From: Brachionus rotundiformis
Lineage: Eukaryota > Rotifera > Eurotatoria > Ploima > Brachionidae
Reading direction: 5' to 3'
NCBI GenBank assembly: GCA_016802295.1
Contig: JAESIW010000115.1
Location: 1,098,892-1,162,891, forward strand
Length of the DNA stretch: 64,000 bases
The notes beneath the pieces were generated by a model. It had not been told where the DNA came from. It did not search any database and worked only from the letters and a program-made list of their open reading frames with translations. The translations under genes were made by a program, and so were the position numbers. This document shows positions 55,097 to 64,000 of the stretch, one piece after another; the stretch's first letter is position 1; every line of letters starts with the position of its first letter.

Positions 55097-56011
55097 ATGA
55101 ACAATACAAATAAAATTATTTCTAATTTTACAATCGATGAAAATATGATGGAATTACCAGACACATATTTGGTTCTGTATAACATGCTTCTGGCTTCTGT
55201 TCTAATAGATATTTTTTTCATTCTTATAGCTATAAAATCGAAAAAAAAACTAATTTTAAACGAATTATGGATATTAATTTTATTAAGTGTTGTTTTGATT
55301 TTAAATAAAGCATTTTTGTATATAATCGCTTTATTCGAGAAACGAGGCTTTATTTCATATAAAAATTATACATGTGTCTTTATATATTCACTTGTCAGCC
55401 TAAATTTTGAATATCATATGATACTTTTGTTTTATTCTCTATTCCACTTATCAATGGTTCAACAAAATAATTTTTTTAAAATACTCAATCGGCTAATGCG
55501 AAAGCAAAAAGTTATTTTTATCTATGTATCTTTATCATTTTTATTTTTTTATACAATTTTTTGGTTAATACAATATTTTGATCAAAATAATCGCTATATT
55601 TTTGATCCAAAAATGTCATTTTGTAAAAAAAATAGATCAAAAAAACTCACTAGAATTTTATTATATCTACTTTCTCAATTATTGTTGCCATTATTAATCT
55701 GCTTTATTTATAGTACAATTATATTAATTATATCTAAGAGGAAATCGAAAAAATTTCTTAAAACCAGTATAAAGTTTTTTATATTTTCACTTTTTTCATC
55801 ATTCATGATCATTCAGAATTTTTTCGCCACTTTGGAAACTGTATTAAGTTCATCAGTTTATACAAAATTATCACTTATTTTCAATTGGGTCGTTCACTTT
55901 CAAATGATATTTCACTCTATTATTCTTTTATCAATACATAATATTTTGAAAAACGATTTAATAACAGACTTTAATGCCAAAATCAACAAATATTTTTCAT
56001 TCAACTCTTAA
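55097..56011 (+). CDS. Small intronless seven-helix receptor (family member 7)
   Basis: 304 residues, glycosylation site NFT near the N-terminus. 'SYKNYTCVFIYS' holds the helix-3 Cys; 'MSFCKKN' in outer loop 2 the partner, preceded by 'FDQNNRYIFD' as in the 40054 gene. Helix 3 ends 'LFYSLFHLSMVQQ'. Last helix ends 'SIHNILKNDL'. It lies beyond SR gene B, outside the duplication blocks. It is most like the 40054 gene, so it may be the source or product of an older duplication. Confidence 0.78.
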   Translation: MNNTNKIISNFTIDENMMELPDTYLVLYNMLLASVLIDIFFILIAIKSKKKLILNELWILILLSVVLILNKAFLYIIALFEKRGFISYKNYTCVFIYSLVSLNFEYHMILLFYSLFHLSMVQQNNFFKILNRLMRKQKVIFIYVSLSFLFFYTIFWLIQYFDQNNRYIFDPKMSFCKKNRSKKLTRILLYLLSQLLLPLLICFIYSTIILIISKRKSKKFLKTSIKFFIFSLFSSFMIIQNFFATLETVLSSSVYTKLSLIFNWVVHFQMIFHSIILLSIHNILKNDLITDFNAKINKYFSFNS

Positions 56012-56394
56012 ATTTTTTAAAAATATTAAATATATTATTTATAAATTTTATTCCATTAAAAAAATAATTGATTGATTAAAGATAAAAAATTATTATTAAA
56101 TTTTTATATTTCATCTCCTATTTCAAATTTAGAGTAATTTATTTTTTCCTTTAAACCCCTAAACCCTAATTTATTAATCGGAAAAATTAAAGAAAAAGTA
56201 AACTTAATATTGAAATTTTTAAAGAGACTTAAGTTTTGGAGTTTTGATGAATATGGTTAAATTTAATAAATTTATTTTAAAATATCTTATTGCTTCTGAT
56301 ATCAATCATAATAAAATTTGTTTGGTTATTTTTACCATTAATTTTTTTTTTACAGAATTAAAATAAAACTAAACCATATATTTAATAATAAAAA
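56012..56394. other. Spacer upstream of dynein light intermediate chain gene
   Basis: AT-rich; presumed promoter and 5' UTR. A 'TTTTTTTTTACAG' acceptor-like signal at about 56344-56355 could mark a 5' UTR intron. Confidence 0.45.
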
Positions 56395-58045
56395 ATGACA
56401 GTAAGCGATAGCATATCTGTTGGATCAACAGTGACGGATGACTCGAATCAATTTGCCAATATATGGTAATTTGGTGCATATTATCCAAATTAATTAAGTT
56501 ATTTTACTAAATATATACAAGGTCTCAAATCTTACAAGATGTTCAAAATTCCACCAAAAAGACCCCACCACCAAAAAATTTGATTATCCTTGGAGACAAC
56601 GAAAGCGGCCGAAGCACTCTAATAGCGCGCCTCAAAGGAATCGATGGAATCAGCAAAGGCATTGGCTTGGAATACCATTACATAGATATAAAAGACGAGG
56701 ATAGAGATGGTTTAATATATTATTTATAAAAAAAAATTGTGTATTTTAATTTTATCGCTGAAGATATACTCAAATTAGGTGTTTGGATACCGGATGGTGA
56801 TGCATCTTCAACTAACTTGCTTAAGTATGCTCTCAATGAGTCAAATTTTGAGAATAGCATGGTGGCATTTGTGGTAAGTATGAGCACACCATGGGAAATG
56901 ATGGACTCTTTGAATAAATGGTCCAAGATTCTCACGGATCATGTGAAAAAGTTGAACTTGCCTGAAGCTAAGAGAAATGAATTTCTAAAAAAACAAAGAT
57001 TAGCTTTTCAAATGTACCAAGATCCTGACGAGAATGCTAATCTTCTTGGCAAAAAAACACCAAACTTAAACACTTCGATTTCACTAACAGAGAAAAAAGA
57101 CATGAACGAAAGCATTGATAAAGACGAAAGTTCATTTTTACCTTTAGATTCGTCTATTTTAAACAACAACTTGGGCTTACCTATTTTAGTCATAGTCACT
57201 AAAAGTGATCATATGTCAATTTTAGACAAAGATATGGAATATAGAGTTGAGCATTTTGACTTCATCCAATACCATGTTAGGCGATTTTGTTTAGACTGTG
57301 AGTTTAATTAATTAGTTAATAAATTGTAATAATTTTTTTGTTCTTATCAGATGGAGCAGCTTTGTTCTATACCACTGTGAAGGAAAAAAAAACTTTTGAC
57401 CGCTTATACAAATACATAATTCACAAGCTATACAATTATTCATTCAACTCGCCATCAAGTGTGGTCGATAGAGAATTAATTTTTATGTAAGAGATTTATT
57501 TTAATAATTTAAATTTAAATTTTTTAATTAGTCCTTCTGGTTGGGACAATGAAGGAAAGATAAACATCTTGCTAGAAAATAGCACAACAATTAAATCGGA
57601 TAGCGAATATAATGAAATAATACCCAGACCGATGATTAGAAAGTCATTACCCAGAGAAATAGAGACAATTTTTGCATCCGAAGACCAAGAATTTTTGGCT
57701 AAATTGCAAATATTATTGAGCAAATCTGCTACTCCGTCAGTCAAATCTGAAGAAATATCCCCTTCTTTGCCGAGTGCACAGGTTTTCAAAACACCGCAAA
57801 AGCCTCCTTTACTCAAAGGACCAAGCACTGCTGGCTCGGACCGAGATAGCACCAATTTGAAAAATTTTTTTCAAAATTTGCTCAACAAAAATGCAAATCC
57901 ATCTGTTTCGTCAGCCCCTTCATTGACACACTCTTCATCTAGTTCCAGCATCCAAAATATTGACCAAACCCCTACTGGAATACCAAATAGTCCACAAAAT
58001 AGTTCAATAAGTCCATTGCAAAATCCATCAGAGTCAAATGCTTAA
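56395..58045 (+). CDS. dync1li: Cytoplasmic dynein 1 light intermediate chain, five exons
   Basis: Exons 56395-56465, 56522-56709, 56764-57297, 57351-57486, 57532-58045 join in phase to 480 residues. LIC binds the dynein heavy chain by its G-like domain and cargo adaptors by its C-terminal helix. Evidence: 'LIILGDNESGRSTLIARLKG' (P-loop place, about 44-63), 'GLEYHYIDIKDEDRDD', 'LGVWIPDGD', 'MVAFVVSMSTPWEMMDSL', 'NKWSKILTDHV', 'LPILVIVTKSD' and 'YGAALFYTTVKEKK'. Near the C-terminus 'TNLKNFFQNLLNKN' matches the adaptor-binding helix of human LIC1 ('FFNSLL'). The P-loop Lys is Arg54 here, so nucleotide binding may be weak. The Ser/Pro-rich tail has TP sites. Length fits the family (about 490-520). 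Confidence 0.95.
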
Positions 58046-58689
58046 ATTTGATTCAATTTTATTCAAAATTAGTTATCTTTTATATTTATTATGACACTTT
58101 ATCTAAAGCATTTTAATTTTTAAACATTTTTATCTATTTTTTTTGTTATAATTTTAATCAATAAATACTTGAGAACATGAAACGCATAAAAAATGCTATA
58201 TGATTCAAATACTGTATTATTTATAAGAAAATTACAACCGAATCTTTTATATCATATCATAGCTTAATTTTAAAGCTTATATTAATGTATTTAATTCTTT
58301 GCTTTAACCATTTCTTACCAAATGGTTCATATTTCGATGAACTTAATTGTAATTACTGACATACACGTTACTGCTAGCCATCCTCTCGTCCGTCGCCCTT
58401 AAGGAGTCCATTTAAGAGCTCTGTTTAGAATGGATAGAAGTAATAATTTTTTATTTTAAAGCATTTTTAATTAATTTTTATTTTAAACTTTAATTAATTA
58501 ATAAAAAGAGAATTAATTAATAAAAATTCATTCAAAAATAAACTAAATTAATCTCTTTATCAGATGAAATTTGAAGAACAATCAATTTTTAAAATAATGA
58601 ATTTTTAAACTTCTAATATATTTTTTATTTATTTGATTAGATTAATTGAATTTGAGTTTAAAACAAAAAAGAAAATAATTTAAGCAAAA
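58046..58689. other. Spacer with one GC-richer patch of unknown nature
   Basis: Mostly AT-rich; 3' UTR of dync1li at left. A patch at 58355-58440 (words GCTAGCCATCCTCTCG, CGTCGCCCTTAAGGAG) is GC-rich and followed by T6 at about 58448, near other pol III genes, and might be a small RNA, but no family is recognised. Confidence 0.4.
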
Positions 58690-58985
58690 AGTTATGGGTC
58701 TCGCTTACCACATGGGCTGTCTACCGTCTACCATTCACAAACGCTATCCCACTACTGCTTGACACGGGAGGTTTGATCTGCTGCCTTTCGGCTCTGGACC
58801 GGTTCCCTCCTCCTTAGGCAACCTGGTTACTTTGGACTCCTCCAAAGCAACACATATTGATGCCAAGCTTGGTGCGGACGTCTGTTCAACATAGCACGGC
58901 GATAGCCAGAACCCCCACATGTAAACAATCCTCCAAAACAGGCCTCCAAGTAACTAGATTACAAGAGAGCGCCGCCTCTCCCAGC
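58690..58985 (-). ncRNA. 7SL: Signal recognition particle RNA (7SL)
   Basis: About 296 nt on the minus strand. It follows metazoan 7SL in order: 'GCTGGGAGAGGCGGCGCTCT' at the 5' Alu end, then 'GTCCGCACCAAGCTTGGCATCAATATG' type block, 'AGGTTGCCTAAGGAGG', 'GAACCGGTCCAGAGCCGAAA', 'CAGATCAAACCTCCCGTG', 'CAGTAGTGGGATAGCG' and 'TGTGAATGG', ending 'GCGAGACCC' before a T5 pol III terminator (58,690 downward). These include the SRP54/SRP19-binding S domain with its asymmetric loop. SRP RNA is the scaffold of the particle that targets secretory proteins to the ER. Exact ends are estimated from the human RNA; the gene appears intact. Confidence 0.95.
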
Positions 58986-59104
58986 CAATTTTCATACTCT
59001 TATTTATAATATTTAAATTTATACTATATGTATAAGAAATCTGATTTTTTGTTAATAATAATAAAATAATAATACACTTTTAGATTCTGTGAAAAAAATT
59101 TCTT

Positions 59105-59172
59105 GTCAAGATAGCTCAGTTGGTTAATTCAATCATTTTTATTCTATGCCTAGTTCAAGTCTCGTTTGATAT
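59105..59172 (+). pseudogene. tRNA-like relic
   Basis: Contains 'AGATAGCTCAGTTGGTTAA' (A-box/D-arm type) and 'AGTTCAAGTCTCG' (B-box/T-arm type) at tRNA spacing, and TCAAGA/TTTGA ends that could pair partly. The T-stem and anticodon stem do not pair well, so it looks like a dead tRNA or SINE head. Confidence 0.5.
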
Positions 59173-59333
59173 AAAATTTTTGATTGCACAGATAATTTTC
59201 ATAAATTTTAATTTATCTTTAAATATAATTCTTTTTAATTATGATGCTAAAAAATAATCTAAAAAACATAAATAAAATAATTCAGTTTGATAATAATAGA
59301 TAAAATAATTAATAAAGTAAACTGTAATAACAA

Positions 59334-59404
59334 GCACTGGTGGTTCAGTGGTAGAATGCTCGCCTGCCACGCGGGCGGCCCGGGTTCGATTCCCGGCCAG
59401 TGCA
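59334..59404 (+). tRNA. trnG-GCC: tRNA-Gly (anticodon GCC)
   Basis: 71 nt cloverleaf. Acceptor GCACTGG/CCAGTGC pairs fully with discriminator A; anticodon arm CTCGC-CTGCCAC-GCGGG with anticodon GCC; T-arm CCGGG-TTCGATT-CCCGG. Internal A and B boxes are intact, and TTTTT follows at once as terminator. Matches animal tRNA-Gly(GCC) almost base for base. Confidence 0.98.
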
Positions 59405-59470
59405 TTTTTAATATTCAAACTTAAGAAAATATTGAAAAAAATTAAATTTTAACAAAGATAAAATTTTTAT

Positions 59471-60133
59471 TTAAATGGAAGATTCCATGCTAGATACATT
59501 GGTCAAGTCGCTTGATTCAAAAGAAGTGTCAATGTTTTCTAGTATTTTTTTGTATTCACTCAAACCTTCTTTGTCCAAATCAACCAACCTGAGGGCATCT
59601 ACATCTCCATAAAGCTCTATCATATCATCTTTATTGCATTCTGATGCTAGCTTAAAGCCGTCTGGAGCTTTAACTTCACGCGCGAATTCAGGTAAATCAT
59701 CCAAATATTTAAGTGTTGATCCGTAGGTTCTTGTATAATCTAAAGGATTGGTCTCTACAATTCCGAGGTATTTTAACTCATTTTTGATAGTAACTTCAGG
59801 ACTTTCCCAATCAATAATGAAGTTTTTTGGTTTAATCAAACTATCTTCTGGTTCATGAGCTCTATTGAAGATAACTTTCTGCCTCACTTTTGGATAAGAG
59901 AGCCATCGTTCTACTGTTACTGGTGCAGGCTTTTCGGGAATTTCAGGAATTTTTTCTATGATTAATTTTCTATCTGGAAAAGTTTTATTACCTTGAATTG
60001 TGATTATCTTATCTTCAGGGCTTATTGGTAGAAATTCCGGTGGATGTTCACGAATTATTTCAGGGCTAAAGCCATCAAATTGGTCTATTTCATATTCGCC
60101 TCTTATTGTAGGGACCGATTCGCCAGCTTCCAT
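59471..60133 (-). CDS. Unrecognised soluble acidic protein, single exon seen
   Basis: About 220 residues from the ATG at 60133 (a TTG two codons earlier also keeps the frame). Pro/Glu-rich N-terminal half with repeated 'IPEIPEKP' type phrase and 'VERWLSYPKVRQKVIFNRA' in the middle; the 'ERWL-P-Y...KVIF' style recalls repeat cytoskeletal proteins such as alveolins, but this is too weak to name. C-terminal half is acidic and helical ('LVDLDKEGLSEYKKILENI'). No signal peptide or membrane segment. Codon composition is clearly coding-like. An 'AAAAAAAG' acceptor-like site just upstream leaves open that this is the last exon of a longer gene, though no upstream exon was found within 700 bases. Confidence 0.7.
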   Translation of the reverse strand: MEAGESVPTIRGEYEIDQFDGFSPEIIREHPPEFLPISPEDKIITIQGNKTFPDRKLIIEKIPEIPEKPAPVTVERWLSYPKVRQKVIFNRAHEPEDSLIKPKNFIIDWESPEVTIKNELKYLGIVETNPLDYTRTYGSTLKYLDDLPEFAREVKAPDGFKLASECNKDDMIELYGDVDALRLVDLDKEGLSEYKKILENIDTSFESSDLTNVSSMESSI

Positions 60134-60914
60134 TCTCAATTCAATACCAGCCTTTTTTTAATTAAGAAAAATTCAATTTTTTATAGTAAATTTTTTTAGA
60201 TAATATTTGTATATTTTTCAATCTTCATTTAGTTTAGAAAAATTTTGTTTGTTTATAAATACTAAAGTATAGTTACAATAAAAATTTTAATTATTCAAAT
60301 TTAAGTCTAAAATAGTGATTCTAAATTCTAAAATTTTCCAAATTCTCATTAAAAGTTTAAACATTTAATTTAGTAAAAACCGTCATTAAATTATTAAATT
60401 ATGTGAATAAACAATCAATAAAGTTTGTTAATTAAAAAATATCAAAAACATCACAGATAAATTCATTTAAATGTAAATATTAAACTAAACAATCAATATT
60501 TTTTAACTAAAAATAACTAATTTCTTAATTCTATCATGACTCATTGGCAATGAGTTATATAATATATATAAATTAATAAAAAACAAACGGTTTGTTTTTT
60601 TATTAATTTTATATTTAATAAATGATTATGGTCCTATTTGGATCTAATTTTATTTAGCTTTATAATGCATCATTTGAAATAATATTTGAAAGTATTTATA
60701 ATTAATATATGATTAAATGATTCAGATTATTGTTGAAATCCGTACAAGCGGACCCCAATCCGGCCAAAAATTTTTAAAACCGTGACCGTTTCCGCTTAGT
60801 CGGTCAACCTGTAAGCGGGCAGTCGGTCAGCTTGAAAGCCCAACTTTAGGACCGTATAAAAAAACTGCATTAATTAAATTTAAAGGAATCAAAAGAAAGT
60901 ATTTTATTAAAATA
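60134..60914. other. AT-rich spacer with a hairpin and a GC-rich patch
   Basis: A near-perfect inverted repeat centred at about 60590 (ATAAAAAACAAAC / GTTTGTTTTTTTAT) could form a hairpin. A GC-rich patch at 60738-60870 repeats 'AGTCGGTCA' and '(G)TAAGCGG' words, reminiscent of subterminal repeats of pogo/mariner-type MITEs, but no matching ends were found. No gene seen. Confidence 0.45.
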
Positions 60915-61335
60915 AGTTTACATGAATCGTACAAACGTAGTTTTTGGCCATGAATACATCTTCATATTCTAAATCTGAAAAAAAGTTTTATAAGCAAATT
61001 TTATTCCTATCATAATGATGTCCTAAATTGTATTCTCTGTATATTTTTGGTTCATTCAAAAATGCATAAAAGTATTTTGTTGAAGTGTTTTCTAAGACTA
61101 TTCCTGAATACATCGAAAATACTTATAGATATATATACAAAAGCATTTTTATAAAAGTTAAGCTAAGAATATGTATTTTTTGAGTATTCTGGAAAACAGA
61201 ATCGGAAAATGATGTATTTTTTAGTTTTAGTTCAAAAGAATACTAAGAATACATAAAGAATATATAATATGTATTCTTTAAGTATTTTCGATGTATTCAT
61301 GGTCAGAAACTACGTTTGTAAGATTCATGTATACC
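60915..61335. mobile_element. Foldback MITE, about 420 bp
   Basis: Ends are long inverted repeats: 60917-60960 ('TACATGAATCGTACAAACGT', 'GGCCATGAATACATC') pairs with 61290-61332 ('GATGTATTCATGGTCAGAAA', 'ACGTTTGTAAGATTCATGTA'). An inner pair ('GAATACATCGAAAATACT' near 61107 and 'AGTATTTTCGATGTATTC' near 61281) also matches. No coding capacity. Target duplication not evident. Confidence 0.8.
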
Positions 61336-61515
61336 CTATATTATTTCATTTTTTTTAAAAAAAAGTTTTTAGTTTTAGTATTTTTTTTTGACTTTAATAT
61401 ATCTAATTTAATCTAATAATGCGGATTTTGTTTGTTTTATTAAATTTTTTAAATGAATCTTTCTATATTTACTTTTTTTTTAAATTAAAACAATTAAATA
61501 AAATTTCTTTTTTTA

Positions 61516-61678
61516 CCGTATTCCCTCGCAAATAAGTGCCTCTCTACGACCCCTTTTTTAAATGCTAATCTTGATAAAATATCTAATTTGAAGAAAATTT
61601 TCTTTCATCTAAGTGCCTAAAATATTCAAAAAATACACGATTTTGGGGGGGGGGGAACTTATTTGCAAAGGTATACGG
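61516..61678. mobile_element. Short MITE with TA target duplication (Tc1/mariner/pogo-like)
   Basis: 163 bp. CCGTATTCCCTCGCAAATAAG at the left pairs with CTTATTTGCAAAGGTATACGG at the right (about 17 of 21 match), flanked by TA on both sides (61514-61515, 61679-61680). A run of 11 G lies inside at 61645-61655. TA duplication and 'ACCGTAT..C.CGAATAAG' type ends suit Tc1/mariner or pogo derivatives. Confidence 0.85.
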
Positions 61679-61680
61679 TA

Positions 61681-62304
61681 ATTCCTTTAAAGGACGGATT
61701 TCACCATTTTTCAATTCAAGCTATAGCTTAGTATTATATATCAAATTAAAGCTTATCATCTCACAATTTGTCTGGTATAATTGTTTTTTTACCAGATTGT
61801 TTGTGTGAAGAGATATGGTCATCCAAATATGACCACCTAAAAAAATGTACTGTTTTCTATCCAATTTTTCTCTGCAAGCAATATTCAGAGATTGCTAAAA
61901 AAAATATTTATTTTATTCAGCTTGAAGTCCTCTATTATAAAATAATACTCGATACAAGACTTTGCATATTTAAGCTTTAGTTAAAATCTCGTTTTTCATG
62001 TTTATTTAGAATTTAAGAATCCAAATCATCATCACTCATCGATCCAGGCTCATCAATTAGCTTCCCAGCATCAATACAATAATTGATATGTTATGATGAT
62101 ACTTGCTTTAATTCATGATTATTTCTAAAATAGCCTGGTAAATTTAACTGTAAATTTAATTGGTAAATTTAATTAATTTAAAAGCTCTTTTCGTATTTGA
62201 TGAATTATCTTATCTTATTAATAATTTTAAGCTATGTACAGTCAAAAAAAAAATTTTGCCTGATAAAATATCTAATTATTTAGTTTGTCGTAATTATTTT
62301 TAAA
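61681..62304. other. Spacer upstream of RING gene
   Basis: AT-rich. A 70-codon open frame at 61768-61980 has no known domain and is probably chance. Promoter of the RING gene expected near the right end. Confidence 0.4.
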
Positions 62305-62509
62305 ATGGAAGAATTTCAAAAATCGTTTGATTGCCCAATTTGCTTGAATCTATGTAATGAAGCAGTTGAATGTTCAAAATGTACAAATATTTTCTGTAAA
62401 AACTGCATTGAAAATATAGATAAATGTCCTATTTGTAGACAAGATACAAAATTTTCTAATTCCAGTTTTGCTCGTAAACTAATCAGTAGTTTCCAAGTTA
62501 ATTGTGAAC
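62305..62509 (+). CDS. RING-finger protein, 5' part cut by assembly gap
   Basis: 68 codons from ATG: 'MEEFQKSFDCPICLNLCNEA', 'CSKCTNIFCKNCIENIDKCP', 'ICRQDTKFSN'. C-x2-C ... C-x2-C ... C-x2-C ... C-x2-C is a RING, suggesting an E3 ligase. The last 125 bases recur with three changes at 62901-63026, right after the gap. So this is either the start of the same gene, duplicated by assembly, or of a tandem paralog. Confidence 0.8.
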
Positions 62510-62900
62510 NNNNNNNNNNNNNNNNNNNNNNNNNNNNNNNNNNNNNNNNNNNNNNNNNNNNNNNNNNNNNNNNNNNNNNNNNNNNNNNNNNNNNNNNNNN
62601 NNNNNNNNNNNNNNNNNNNNNNNNNNNNNNNNNNNNNNNNNNNNNNNNNNNNNNNNNNNNNNNNNNNNNNNNNNNNNNNNNNNNNNNNNNNNNNNNNNNN
62701 NNNNNNNNNNNNNNNNNNNNNNNNNNNNNNNNNNNNNNNNNNNNNNNNNNNNNNNNNNNNNNNNNNNNNNNNNNNNNNNNNNNNNNNNNNNNNNNNNNNN
62801 NNNNNNNNNNNNNNNNNNNNNNNNNNNNNNNNNNNNNNNNNNNNNNNNNNNNNNNNNNNNNNNNNNNNNNNNNNNNNNNNNNNNNNNNNNNNNNNNNNNN
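62510..62900. other. Assembly gap, 391 N
   Basis: All bases are N. The flanking sequences are near-identical direct repeats of about 125 bp, so the gap size and the order here are unreliable. Confidence 0.99.
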
Positions 62901-63625
62901 CAAATATTTTCTGTAAAAACTGCATTGAAAATATAGATAAATGTCCTATTTGTAGGCAAGATACAAAATTTTCTAATTCCAGTTTTGCTCGTAAACTAAT
63001 CAGTAGTTTTCAAATTAATTGTGAACATTGTAGACATGTAACAAGTGCAGGTGAAATGAAAAACCATCTTAAAAAATGTGGCAAGCTAAAAATCAAATGT
63101 ACCATGTGTCAGGTAGAAGTGGAAAGAAATGATTTTTTAAAGCATTTAAACACAACTCACTCGGAAATTTTTATTGAAAAAGTGGATATGGTTAATCAGT
63201 TTTTTACAAAAGAATCCGAAATTCTTTTAAGCGGAAATCACTCAATAGACAAGCAGTCCAACCCTTTGTCACGAAAAACATCCAGATTAGGTGCATCTGG
63301 GAAATACTATTGCTCAGAAAGACTAGATAACTATTGCCAGTGTTGTAATGGATATTGTGGACCAACTTCAGGTTGTAATTGTTCTGGATGCATGGAATTG
63401 GATATTAAATTTAGAAAATTGCCAAAAGGCTGGCTGGTTAACATTGATGGTTTCCGTGCAAGACGGTCTCATACAGGCCTTTTTTATTGCGGACGAAAAG
63501 TTATGGATCGTAATCGGGAATGTGATGGATATTGTGGACCAACTGATGGACCAAATTGTGATGCATGCATCTTATTAGATAAACAAACCAAATATCCAAA
63601 CTCGAGATATTCTAGATTAATTTAA
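62901..63625 (+). CDS. RING/TRAF-type zinc finger protein with two CGP Cys-rich repeats, 5' end in gap
   Basis: 241 codons remain: RING C-terminal half 'NIFCKNCIENIDKCPICRQD', a TRAF-type zinc finger ('CEHCRHVTSAGEMKNHLKKC', 'CTMCQVEVERNDFLKHLNTT'), a Ser-rich linker, then two copies of a module ending 'CNGYCGPTSGCNCSGC' and 'CDGYCGPTDGPNCDAC', each preceded by a 'YCSERL/YCGRKV' line. RING plus TRAF finger suggests a ubiquitin ligase. The C-terminal 'GxCGPxxGxxC' modules look zinc-binding and are not part of common TRAFs; I know no settled name for them. Stop at 63623-63625. With the left fragment, the full gene would be about 265 codons plus anything hidden in the gap. Confidence 0.8.
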
Positions 63626-64000
63626 AATATTATCTTGTTTAATAGTATTTTTTTTGAAAATAAAAAAATTATTAGAAAGGTAAACAAAATTGTCAACTGA
63701 ACTAAAAGAAGAACTTTAATTAAGACTGAGCTTCGTTTTTATTCTAATAAATTCATATATTTTTTTTTATAGTTTATTAGTTATTTAATCAATTAAATTT
63801 GAAAAATAAAACTTAATTAATAAAATTTAAAATGTTTGTTTTTTTTAAAAGCCAAATAATTTAGGCTAAAATCAGTTAGGAACCATTTTGAAGTAAAATT
63901 TCAATAAAAATACATTCTTTTAACAAATATGAATACGGGTGATTAAAAAATAATTCTTGTTAGAGAATGTTTTTTGTGTATATTAAGAATTAATTCGACA
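63626..64000. other. AT-rich end of window
   Basis: 3' UTR of the RING gene at the left (AATAAA-like words near 63659). Nothing else recognised. Confidence 0.45.

Noticed and set aside
62316..62959. Long frames running through the N gap
   Set aside because: They consist almost wholly of unknown residues and have no evidential value.

Overview
The window looks like nuclear DNA of a small metazoan. It is very A+T-rich, carries many animal gene families (FoxG, CtIP, SPT2, SR proteins, dynein light intermediate chain, TRIM-like E3, 7SL RNA) and has mostly tiny spliceosomal introns (about 43-54 bp, GT...AG). Intron size, base composition and large intronless families of lineage-specific seven-helix receptors suggest a gnathiferan/rotifer-like animal (inference, not proven). 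Exon structures given here were worked out by hand from splice sites and reading phase; each splits into a whole number of codons.

Layout. 1-15 kb: LINE debris around an intronless FoxG gene (minus) and a three-exon SPT2 gene (minus) whose 2.8 kb intron is full of LINE pieces, then a retroelement RNase H fragment. 15-26 kb: a small 7-helix receptor (plus), a seven-exon CtIP/RBBP8 gene (minus; 2.35 kb internal intron) and a large intronless receptor with a 420-residue ectodomain plus 7 helices (plus). 27-35 kb: a hAT-type MITE with perfect 8-bp target duplication, SR-protein gene A (plus), another small receptor (minus) and a six-exon TRIM-like E3 gene (minus). 36-51 kb: a segmental duplication (about 36.2-44.4 kb and 45.0-50.8 kb) carrying small receptors, two of them broken, with a MITE-bearing module that is also present inverted. 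51-58 kb: SR-protein gene B (minus), an inverted copy of gene A, then another receptor and the dynein light intermediate chain gene (plus). 58.7-59.4 kb: a pol III patch with 7SL (SRP) RNA (minus), a tRNA-like relic and tRNA-Gly(GCC). 59.5-64 kb: an unrecognised single-exon gene, two MITEs, and a RING/TRAF-finger gene broken by a 391-base assembly gap flanked by duplicated sequence.

Most notable points: (1) the two SR genes are inverted copies 22 kb apart whose intron 2 and exon 3 appear identical while their first exons have diverged, which points to gene conversion; intron 2 also has a plausible in-frame poison exon, and a relic of that exon occurs a third time at 54.5 kb. (2) Seven intact and two broken members of one small intronless 7-helix family share a [FY]SLFH motif at the end of helix 3 and a helix 3/loop 2 cysteine pair; most lie in or near the interval bounded by the inverted SR genes. 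They look like fast-evolving chemoreceptors. No expression or function can be shown from sequence alone.
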